Origin: an uncultured Novosphingobium sp.
GTDB taxonomy: Bacteria > Pseudomonadota > Alphaproteobacteria > Sphingomonadales > Sphingomonadaceae
Direction of reading: 5' to 3'
Assembly (NCBI GenBank): GCA_946886365.1
Contig: CAMPIM010000088.1
Coordinates: 1 to 15,553, forward strand
DNA: 15,553 nucleotides
The translations under genes and the position numbers were made by a program. Positions 6,563 to 13,724 of the stretch are shown one piece after another. Position 1 is the first letter of the stretch. Each line of letters starts with the position of its first letter. A model generated the notes under the pieces. It was not told the origin of the DNA, did not search any database, and worked only from the letters and a program-made list of their open reading frames with translations.

Positions 6563-7492
6563 ATGGCTACCGGAAACGCGAAAAGGCAGGTCACGCACAA
6601 TATGGGCGCAATGGACACGCGCCCCGTAAAGCCTCTGGAATTTGACGGCCCCCTGCCGCAACCGACCAAGGACATGGACCAGATCCGCGCCGATCTTGAC
6701 CGCGCGGGCTACGCCATCGCGGCCGAGGTCGTGACCAAGGACAAGGCGCGCGAAATGCGCGACTTCCTCGCCGCCGAAATCGCCCGCGAAGAAGCGATCG
6801 ATGAAGAGCGCGTCCGCAGCTTCTACACCGATAATGACGACCTTAATCGCCGCATGTCGGGATGCCATCTGATGAACCGGGAACGCTTCTTCCGCGACAT
6901 ACTGGAACATGAATTGCCGCTTCAGCTCACCCGCGAACTGCTGGGGCCGCAGACGCTGGACGAATCCTATCTGGTGCACAGCTATGGCGCCAACGTCACC
7001 CGCCCCGGCAGCGCGCAACAGGGCATCCACCGCGACCGCAGCGGCGCGATGCCGCTGTCGGCAGGCGCCGCGCAGACCCGCTTCATCTGGTGCCTCGATG
7101 ATTTCGTCGAAGCCAATGGCGCGACCCGCATGGTTCCGGGCAGCCACCGCGACACGGAGCCACAATCCTGGGCCGTCCAATATGAATCCGTGCCCGCCGA
7201 AGCGCCCGCCGGATCGGTGCTGATCTATACCGACCTGCTGCTGCACGGCACGGGCGCGAACACGTCAACGGACCTTGAACGCGCTGGCGTGATCATCGGA
7301 TATTGCCCGCCCTGGTGGAAACCCATGATCAACTTCCCGATGACGATCGATCCTGAAGTGATGAAGGGATCGACCAAAATCCTGCGCCAGATCCTTGGCT
7401 ACAGCTCGGTCTCCGTCGGCTTCGACGAACCCTGGACCTATGCTCCCGACGCGGTGAAGGACCTGATCGTCACGCCCGAGATGGAATGGTGA
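6563..7492 (+). CDS. Phytanoyl-CoA dioxygenase (PhyH) family Fe(II)/2-oxoglutarate oxygenase, 309 aa
   Basis: This is a cytosolic non-heme iron oxygenase that would hydroxylate a substrate using O2 and 2-oxoglutarate. The facial triad is visible: His156 and Asp158 in GIHRDRSG, and His228 in LLLHGTGAN. Arg240 (LERAGVII) is placed to bind the 2-oxoglutarate carboxylate, and PGSH (192-195) is typical of PhyH proteins. Length is usual for the family. The start has GGAGAGAGG upstream (6547-6555). The gene is 49 bp after the transporter and probably has its own promoter at 6488-6516. A 209-bp gap with a hairpin separates it from the amidohydrolase. The substrate is unknown; despite the family name it need not be a CoA ester. 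Confidence 0.9.
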   Translation: MATGNAKRQVTHNMGAMDTRPVKPLEFDGPLPQPTKDMDQIRADLDRAGYAIAAEVVTKDKAREMRDFLAAEIAREEAIDEERVRSFYTDNDDLNRRMSGCHLMNRERFFRDILEHELPLQLTRELLGPQTLDESYLVHSYGANVTRPGSAQQGIHRDRSGAMPLSAGAAQTRFIWCLDDFVEANGATRMVPGSHRDTEPQSWAVQYESVPAEAPAGSVLIYTDLLLHGTGANTSTDLERAGVIIGYCPPWWKPMINFPMTIDPEVMKGSTKILRQILGYSSVSVGFDEPWTYAPDAVKDLIVTPEMEW

Positions 7493-7501
7493 GGTAAAAA
7501 T

Positions 7502-7535
7502 GCGGGCCTGCCGACACCGATCCGGCCAAGCCCGC
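7502..7535 (+). terminator. Hairpin after the PhyH gene, weak terminator candidate
   Basis: GCGGGC (7502-7507) pairs with GCCCGC (7530-7535), with an inner GCCG/CGGC stem and a 9-nt loop, starting 10 nt after the stop codon. Only TT follows before mixed sequence, so termination may be inefficient. On the opposite strand the same stem is followed by five Ts. Confidence 0.4.
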
Positions 7536-7642
7536 TTCTCCGCTTTCAGCCCCTCTGCACATCAACGGCTTCACCTTCGGCCGATGAGCTGCCGCACGCC
7601 TTTTCCGGATAGGCGGCAAAGCTGCGCCTATTGGTGAACCAT

Positions 7643-7658
7643 ATTCCATATTGGGAAT
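7643..7658. promoter_or_regulatory. ATTCC-N6-GGAAT palindrome upstream of the amidohydrolase gene
   Basis: A perfect 5-bp-arm inverted repeat in an AT-rich patch 44 nt before the start at 7702. It would lie between a weak TTGGTG -35 (7631) and GAATAA. It resembles the TTCC-N8-GGAA sites elsewhere in the window but has a 6-nt spacer, so it may or may not bind the same factor. Confidence 0.35.
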
Positions 7659-7701
7659 AAATCTTCGCCGTACAGCAGAACCAACGAGAGCGAACCGGCG
7701 C

Positions 7702-9447
7702 ATGACATCGCAGACATTCGATTTGATCATTCGCGGCGGCTTGGTGATCGACGGCACCGGCCTGCCCCGCCGCCGGATCGATGTCGGCATAAGGGACGGC
7801 CATATCACCGCCCTGGGCCTCCTCGCCGAAGCAACGGCGGAGCAAGAGATCGACGCCAGCGGCATGATCGTCGCACCTGGCATAGTAGATCCGCACACCC
7901 ATTATGATCCGCAGATCACCTTCGATCCCTACGCCACCATGTCCTGCTTCCATGGCGTCACCACCGTACTGGCAGGCAATTGCGGCTTCTCGGCGGCGCC
8001 CGTGCGCAAGGATGACCGGGAATTCCTGACCGACATCTTCGCCAGCGTAGAGGATATGAACCCCATCGCCCTGTCTGGCGTACCCTGGGACAATTTCGAA
8101 ACTTTCCCGGAATATCTCGCGTCCTTGAAAGGCAGGCTAGGCGTCAATTTCGCCTGCTATGTCGGCCATTCAAACATCCGCCGCTGGGTCATGGGCGAGG
8201 GAGCCTACGACCGCGACGCAACGGCCGAAGAGATCGCCGCCATGCAGGCGATTGTGGATGAAGCAGTCAAGGCGGGCGCCGCTGGCCTCTCCTCTTCGGC
8301 CGCCCCCACGCATCTCGATATCAAGGGACGCCCAGTACCCTCCCGCCGCGCCAGCCGGGACGAACTTCTGGCGCTCAGCGCCGCCGCCGGACGGACGCGG
8401 CCGGGCACCATCTGCTACCTGCCCGCCAGCGCCATCGGCGGCATGACGCAGGAGGATTATGACCTTCTGCTCCAGATCGGCGAGGCATCGGGCCTCCCCG
8501 TGATCATTCAGGGCATCGGCGGGGCGAGCAAGGTCGATGTGCCAACCGCCAGCTGGGACAGGGCGTCCCGCTTCCTCGACGATGCAACCGCGCGCGGTAC
8601 GCCTGTCTATTCGCTGCTGATGAGCCGCCCCTTCGACCGCACCGTCGAAATCGGCCCCAACAATGTCCACTATAAGGCCTGCTTCGCCTTCAACGACCTG
8701 TTGAACCTGCCCGACGCGGAAAGGCGCGCCGCACTGCGCGACACAATATGGCGCGACCGGGTCCGCAACTCAGTCGAAGACTGCAACCGCGACCCATCAA
8801 AGGGCACCACGCTCCCCCCGCCGCAATGGCCCGACGTCTATGTGGTGCAAGTCGCCGAGGAACGGAACCGCCCCCTCGAAGGCAAGTCGATCGGCGCGCT
8901 GGCGCAGGATTGGGGCGTCGCGCCGATGGACGCGATGCTAGACCTCGCCTTGGACGAGGATCTGCGCACCACCTTCCGCTGGCGCACCGAAAGCCCCGAA
9001 TGGGCGGCGGCGGTCGATGTGGCACAGGGGCATCCCAACATGATCGTCGGCGTGTCGGACGGCGGCGCACATCTGCACAAGGATGATGGCGCGGACTGGA
9101 GCTCCTATTTCCTGCGCTCCTGGGTTCTCCAGCGCAAACGCTGGACGCTGGAAGAAGGCATCCGCCAGATAACCCAAGTCCCGGCCGCGATGCTCGGTTT
9201 CGCCGATCGCGGCACGCTGCGCGTTGGCGGTTGGGCGGACATCATGATCTTCGATCCCGAAACCATTGGCCCATGGCGCAAGGAATTCGTGCACGACCTG
9301 CCCGGCGGCATCGGCCGTTGGAAGGCGCTGGGCACCGGGGTCAAGGCGACCATCGTCAACGGCCAGCCGATCGTCATCAATGGACAGCTGACCGGCGCCC
9401 TGCCGGGCCATGTCGTGGCGCCGGGCGCCCCTCTGGCCGCTGCCTGA
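7702..9447 (+). CDS. Amidohydrolase, N-acyl-D-amino-acid deacylase-like, 581 aa
   Basis: The amidohydrolase-superfamily fold is clear: an N-terminal beta-sandwich strand (FDLIIRGGLVIDGTG), then DPHTHYD (63-69) with metal-ligand His65 and His67, GNCGFS with Cys94, and VSDGGAH with Asp453. A C-terminal strand module ends in ADIMIFDPE. Against D-aminoacylases, the segments that normally supply two more metal-ligand histidines read CYLPAS (near 240) and IIQGIGG (near 270), with no His. The metal site is therefore unusual or partly lost. The family hydrolyses amide or similar bonds; the substrate here is unknown. ATG 7702 is preferred over 7651 because the family's first strand starts right after it and GAGAG lies upstream. 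A TauD-type gene follows after 20 bp, so the two are probably co-transcribed. Confidence 0.85.
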   Translation: MTSQTFDLIIRGGLVIDGTGLPRRRIDVGIRDGHITALGLLAEATAEQEIDASGMIVAPGIVDPHTHYDPQITFDPYATMSCFHGVTTVLAGNCGFSAAPVRKDDREFLTDIFASVEDMNPIALSGVPWDNFETFPEYLASLKGRLGVNFACYVGHSNIRRWVMGEGAYDRDATAEEIAAMQAIVDEAVKAGAAGLSSSAAPTHLDIKGRPVPSRRASRDELLALSAAAGRTRPGTICYLPASAIGGMTQEDYDLLLQIGEASGLPVIIQGIGGASKVDVPTASWDRASRFLDDATARGTPVYSLLMSRPFDRTVEIGPNNVHYKACFAFNDLLNLPDAERRAALRDTIWRDRVRNSVEDCNRDPSKGTTLPPPQWPDVYVVQVAEERNRPLEGKSIGALAQDWGVAPMDAMLDLALDEDLRTTFRWRTESPEWAAAVDVAQGHPNMIVGVSDGGAHLHKDDGADWSSYFLRSWVLQRKRWTLEEGIRQITQVPAAMLGFADRGTLRVGGWADIMIFDPETIGPWRKEFVHDLPGGIGRWKALGTGVKATIVNGQPIVINGQLTGALPGHVVAPGAPLAAA

Positions 9448-9467
9448 ATCATCGGAAGAAAATCGTC

Positions 9468-10316
9468 ATGATCGAAGTCATCAAGCTGACCGGCGCGATC
9501 GGCGCGGAAATAAGGGGCGTCGACCTTTCCACTGATCTGTCGCCCGAAACCGTCGCCGCGATCAACGAAGCGCTCTATGACAATTATGTCGTCTTCTTCC
9601 GCAATCAAAAGCCTTTGTCGGAGGAAGAACATATGCGCGCCGGGCGTCATTTCGGCACGCTCGACCTCTCGGAAATTCAGCCCGATCCTGCCGCCCGGCG
9701 CGAAGTGCTGTGGATGGAAAGCAATTCAGCAAAAGGCGCGGGCGCTGAATATCTCCATCGGGATCGCACCTATCTCGAAGCGCCGCCCATGGGCTCGCTG
9801 CTCCAATGCATGGTGAAGCCCGACGTCGGCGGCGACACCTGCTGGATCAGTTCGGTCGCCGCCTATGAAGCGCTGTCCCAGCCGATCAAAGACCTGGTCG
9901 ATGGCCTCAGCGCCCTTCATTCCATCCAGCCGCTCGCAGCCCGCAGCCAATCAATGCGCGACATGCTGGGGGACAAGGTGCACAGCTTTTCCACCGCCAT
10001 CCACCCGCTGGTGGAAGTGCACCCGGTCAGCGGACGCAAGGCGCTCAACATCAACGCCAACTGGACGACGCAGATCATGGGCGTGTCGCAGGAGGAAAGC
10101 CGCATGCTGCTCGACTTCCTGCTCAATCATGTGAAGCGGCCGGAATTTCAGGTCCGCTTCTCCTGGAATGTTGGGGACATCGCTTTTTGGGACAATCGCA
10201 CGACCCAGCATTGCGCGATCGCGGATTACAACAGCCGCCGCGTCATGAAGCGCGTCGCGCTCGTAGGCCATACGCCCAAAGGTCCGCATGATCCCGTGAC
10301 TGCCTCAGCGCACTGA
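9468..10316 (+). CDS. TauD/TfdA family Fe(II)/2-oxoglutarate dioxygenase, 282 aa
   Basis: This is a second, unrelated 2-oxoglutarate-dependent oxygenase. It begins like TauD proteins (GAEIRGVDLS, 12-21) and has YVVFFRNQ (40-47). The metal triad is His97-x-Asp99 in YLHRDR and His248 in DNRTTQHCA. Basic residues in RRVMKRVAL (257-265) are placed to bind 2-oxoglutarate, and HPVSGRKAL (185-193) is a family landmark. The ATG at 9468 has GGAAGAA about 7 nt upstream. It lies 20 bp after the amidohydrolase, suggesting one transcript and linked steps. TauD relatives oxidise substrates that often then fragment (taurine, 2,4-D), so C-S, C-O or C-N bond cleavage is possible, but the substrate is not indicated. 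Confidence 0.9.
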   Translation: MIEVIKLTGAIGAEIRGVDLSTDLSPETVAAINEALYDNYVVFFRNQKPLSEEEHMRAGRHFGTLDLSEIQPDPAARREVLWMESNSAKGAGAEYLHRDRTYLEAPPMGSLLQCMVKPDVGGDTCWISSVAAYEALSQPIKDLVDGLSALHSIQPLAARSQSMRDMLGDKVHSFSTAIHPLVEVHPVSGRKALNINANWTTQIMGVSQEESRMLLDFLLNHVKRPEFQVRFSWNVGDIAFWDNRTTQHCAIADYNSRRVMKRVALVGHTPKGPHDPVTASAH

Positions 10317-10477
10317 CAACCGTCGCATATTCACGGGCAGCACTTCATATTTGCGGATTGGATTACCTCTGCGCTTGCGAATCCGATGCATCTGCGCCAT
10401 CCCTCCCTGAATAATTGCATCCGGCCATGAAGTTTTTGCGACGCGGACCGGCTGCCTGCCAATGTGAGGAGAGAATG

Positions 10478-11837
10478 ATGGCGCCCACGGAGGAACGCCC
10501 GGCCCACGCGGGCTATGCGCTCTATATCTTGCTGCTGCTGCTCGCGATCAATTCGTTGAGCTACGCGGATCGCCACGTCTTCTCCGTCCTTATTCCCGCG
10601 ATCAAATCGGAATTCGGCGCGTCCGATTCGCTCCTCGGCCTCGTCGGCGGACCCGGCTTCGTCGCCAGTTACGTGTTGTTCAGCATGCCGCTCGCGCGCC
10701 TCGCAGACCGTTGGTCGCGACGCGGGGTCCTCACCCTGTCCGCAACCTTATGGAGCGCGGCAACGGCAGCATGCGGCGCGGCTGGCAATATATTACAGAT
10801 GAGCATCGCCCGCCTGATGGTCGGCATCGGCGAAGCGGGCGGCCTGCCGCCTGCGCAATCCCTCCTCGCCAGCCTTTTATGACGAGCGGCGCCGGTCTAG
10901 CGCCATGGGGGTCCTTTCCGCCTCCACCTATATCGGCGTCGTGCTCGGCCTGACCGGCGGCGCAGCCGTGGCCGCGATGTGGGGTTGGCGATGGGCCTTT
11001 TTCGCGCTCGCCATTCCCGGCTTCCCCCTGGCGCTGCTGCTCTGGCTTACCGGCCCCCGCCGCAGCAAGGCTATGCAGGTTACCGTCGATGGGCCGTCCG
11101 AAAGCCTGTGGCGCGCCATCCGCCGCTGTTGGTCGATCCCGTCCTTGCGCCTGCTGGGTCTTGGCGTCGGCACCTTCAACATATTCGGCTATGCCGCCGC
11201 TATCTGGACGCCCGCCTTCTTCATGCGCTCCCATGGCATGACCCTTGTTGAGGCAGGCACTTGGCTCGGCATGGGCGCGGCGATCGGCGGCATCACGGGC
11301 AGCTTGCTCAGCGGCGTCATCGTGGACCGCCTGCGCGTCCGTGGCGAAGCTTGGCAACTGCGCGTGCCCGCCATCGCCTTCCTCCTCGCCTTCCCGGTCT
11401 TCATCGTCATGTTCACCCTGCCGGGTGGCGCAGCCGTGCAGATCGGCGGCTTGCGCGTCCCTGGCGTCGCGTTGCTTTCCATCCTCACCGGCATGATGGC
11501 GGCCATGTGGGCAGGCCCCTCCTTCGGCGCCGCCGCCCGCCTCGTCCTGCCGCATCAACGGGCGCAGGCAACGGCTATGCTGGTCGTCATCATCAACGTG
11601 ATCGGCAGCGCATTTGGCCCGGTGATAGGCGGGGTCGTCAGCGACTTGCTGGCTGACCGGTTCGGCGCTGAATCCCTCCGCGTCAGCCTCTTCTTGCTTT
11701 CGGTACTGACAATTTTCGGCGGGCTGCTTTTCTGGCGGGCTTCGGTTCATTATCCCCACGATCTGACCCGCGTCGGCGGCCCTGATGAAGCCCCCTCGCC
11801 GCTCGGCCAAGGGAAGCTGAAAGAATCGACGCTCTGA
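10478..11837 (+). pseudogene. MFS transporter, spinster-like, broken by a +1 frameshift
   Basis: Two consecutive frames together make one normal transporter of about 452 residues. The first part (10478-10882) carries SYADRHVFSV at TM1 and the motif-A-like loop ADRWSRRG, and stops at TGA 10880. The second part reads on in another frame as YDERRRSSAMGVLS from 10878. Deleting one T from the run TTTT (10875-10878) restores ASLYDERRRSSAMG, the expected conserved TM4-TM5 loop. The start at 10478 (or 10475) follows AGGAG. It may be a true pseudogene, a sequencing error at a homopolymer, or a +1 slippage site (CTT-T before a rare TTA). The rest of the gene shows no further decay, so any inactivation is recent. 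The SDR gene starts 23 bp downstream. Confidence 0.85.
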
Positions 11838-11860
11838 TCGCAGAGACAGGAGAAGAGAGC

Positions 11861-12535
11861 ATGAAAACGCACGCAATCGTGACCGGCGCCGCCGGCATAT
11901 TGGGCCAGGCTGTGACCCAGGCGCTAAGCCAGGCAGGCTATAAGGTAACGGGCATCGACCGCGCCGACAGCGCAGGCCCCGCGACCCAGGGCACCTATCT
12001 GGGCGGCATCGACCTCGCCGATCCCGACGCAACAGCGACTGCGGTCAATCAGGCGATCAACGCCAACGGCCCGGTCGCAGCGCTCGTCAATGTCGCGGGC
12101 ACCTTCCGCTGGGAAACCGTCGCGGATGGCGATGTCGCGACCTGGGCGACGATGTTCGACATCAACCTGCGCACCGCCGTCACCGCCGTCCGCGCGGCCC
12201 TCCCCTCCCTGCGCGAAGGCGGGGGCGCCATCGTCAGCATCGGCGCGGCCTCCGCGATCAAGGCTGGGGCAGGCATGGGCGCCTATGCCGCCAGCAAGGC
12301 GGGCATCGCGAAGCTGACCGAAGCGCTGGCCGAAGAAGAAAAGGACAATGGCGTTCGCGTCAACGCCGTCCAGCCCTCCATCATCGACACACCCGCCAAC
12401 CGCGCGGACATGAGCGATGCGGACTTCAGCCGATGGGTGTCCCCCGCGCAGGTCGCCAGCGTCATCGCCTTCCTCCTGTCGGACGGCGCAGCCGCTGTGA
12501 CGGGCGCCTGCATCCCCGTGACGGGCCGCTGCTGA
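11861..12535 (+). CDS. Short-chain dehydrogenase/reductase (SDR), 224 aa
   Basis: This is a classical-type SDR that interconverts an alcohol and a ketone using NAD(P). Seen in sequence: cofactor motif TGAAGILG (8-15), Asp33 near the end of strand 2 (GIDRAD), which suggests NAD(H), NVAG (77-80), Asn102, and the active-site pair Tyr142 and Lys146 in YAASK. The catalytic Ser is normally 13 residues before the Tyr; here that residue is Ala129, with Ser131 two residues later, so a shortened loop probably places Ser131. At 224 residues it is slightly short. AGGAGA precedes the ATG. Its TGA overlaps the ATG of the zinc alcohol dehydrogenase by one base, so the two are coupled and may act on successive oxidations of the same substrate. 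Confidence 0.9.
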   Translation: MKTHAIVTGAAGILGQAVTQALSQAGYKVTGIDRADSAGPATQGTYLGGIDLADPDATATAVNQAINANGPVAALVNVAGTFRWETVADGDVATWATMFDINLRTAVTAVRAALPSLREGGGAIVSIGAASAIKAGAGMGAYAASKAGIAKLTEALAEEEKDNGVRVNAVQPSIIDTPANRADMSDADFSRWVSPAQVASVIAFLLSDGAAAVTGACIPVTGRC

Positions 12536-13557
12536 TGCGCGCAGCAGTCTTTCGCGGAGCAGGCCAGCCGCTCGCCATCGAAACCGTCGCCGATCCGGTT
12601 CCAGCCGCCGACCAGGTCATATTGGAAGTCGCCAATGCCGGGATTTGCGGGTCAGACCTCCACATGGCGGAAAGCGCCCATACGCCCTCGGGCCTCATAT
12701 TGGGGCATGAGTTCGCCGGGACCATCGCCGCCCTCGGCCGCGACGTGAAAGGCCCATGGAAAGTCGGCGACCGGGTGACCGCCCTTCCCTTGAACGCCTG
12801 CCATCACTGCCCCGCTTGCGATGCCGATCTGCCCGCGCTTTGCCCGACCAATCTGTTCACCGGCACCAACCTCCTCGCGCAGGGAGCCTATGCCCAGCTC
12901 GTGACGGCCCGCGCCGACATGGTCCAGCGCCTGCCCGAAGGCGTCACCCTTGAGGAAGGCGCGCTGGTCGAGCCGCTCGCCGTCGGCCACCATATCGTGT
13001 CCCTGGCCCACATGCCCAAGGATGCAGCCGTTCTGGTGCTGGGCGCTGGCCCCATCGGCGTTGCGGTCGCCCTGTTCGCCCGCCACGCCGGTGCCCGCCA
13101 TGTGGTGGTGAGCGAGCGCTCTCCCGAACGCCGCGCGCTGGCGCAGCAAGTCGGCGCCACCGCCGTCATCGATCCGCAGGCGCAGGACGTCGCCGCCGCC
13201 TTCGCTCAGGCGACCGGCGAAAATGCGCCCCGGATCATCTTCGAATGCATTGGCGTTCCCGGCATCTTCAACCAGGCGATGCAACTGGCCGCCGTCCGCG
13301 CGCAGATCATCGTCGCGGGCGTGGTGTTGCACGACGAAACAATCACGCCGGTCATCGCGCTCGGCAAGGAACTGACCATCCGCTACAGCCAGGCCTACAA
13401 CGAACGGGATTTCGAAGCGGTGATCCACGCCATCGCCACCGGCGCGATCAAGCCAAAGCCCATCCACACCTCCACCGTTAGCCTGGATGAACTGCCCGCC
13501 GCCTTTGAGGCGCTGCGCAGCCAGCCGCGCGAATGCAAGGTGCTGATCCGCCCCTGA
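12535..13557 (+). CDS. Zinc-dependent alcohol dehydrogenase (MDR family), 340 aa
   Basis: This is a medium-chain dehydrogenase of the sorbitol/threonine/butanediol dehydrogenase type, oxidising an alcohol to a ketone. Catalytic zinc ligands are Cys38 (ICGSDLH), His58-Glu59 (GHEFAG) and probably Glu146 (VEPLAVG). The structural zinc site is complete: Cys89, Cys92, Cys95 and Cys103 (C-x2-C-x2-C-x7-C). The cofactor motif is GAGPIG (170-175), with Glu194 after the second strand, favouring NAD. The start codon shares its A with the SDR stop (TGATG). Length is normal. The metal and cofactor sites look intact, so it should be active. The substrate is unknown, but pairing with an SDR and a KstD-like enzyme suggests a cyclic alcohol. 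Confidence 0.9.
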   Translation: MRAAVFRGAGQPLAIETVADPVPAADQVILEVANAGICGSDLHMAESAHTPSGLILGHEFAGTIAALGRDVKGPWKVGDRVTALPLNACHHCPACDADLPALCPTNLFTGTNLLAQGAYAQLVTARADMVQRLPEGVTLEEGALVEPLAVGHHIVSLAHMPKDAAVLVLGAGPIGVAVALFARHAGARHVVVSERSPERRALAQQVGATAVIDPQAQDVAAAFAQATGENAPRIIFECIGVPGIFNQAMQLAAVRAQIIVAGVVLHDETITPVIALGKELTIRYSQAYNERDFEAVIHAIATGAIKPKPIHTSTVSLDELPAAFEALRSQPRECKVLIRP

Positions 13558-13603
13558 ACCGTCATCCTTGCATGCTAAAATCGCCCGCCAGCTACGCAAG
13601 AAG

Positions 13604-13609
13604 TTGACA
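13604..13609 (+). promoter_or_regulatory. TTGACA -35-like box upstream of the KstD-like gene
   Basis: A perfect TTGACA lies in the 167-bp gap before the flavoprotein gene, but the best -10 at 17 nt spacing is only ACAGTT. A short GCCC-GGAA-GGGC hairpin follows at once (13615-13626). A promoter for the last gene is plausible but not proven. Confidence 0.25.
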
Positions 13610-13724
13610 TTATAGCCCGGAAGGGCACAGTTCGCGTGAATATTGCGGGAGGGGATTAGCGCAGCGGCCTGATGGCGGCAGCGCTCCCCGTCCGCTTTGG
13701 AACCCGGATCGGAATGGGGCTATA

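Noticed and set aside
10354..10385. CGGATT and AATCCG inverted repeat with a 20-nt spacer before the broken MFS gene
   Set aside because: Six-base arms with a long spacer are expected by chance, and no promoter or other site supports it.
10731..12032. 433-codon open frame on the minus strand
   Set aside because: It spans the broken MFS gene and the SDR start in antisense; its composition is Arg/Asp/Gly/His-rich low-complexity typical of GC-rich shadow frames.
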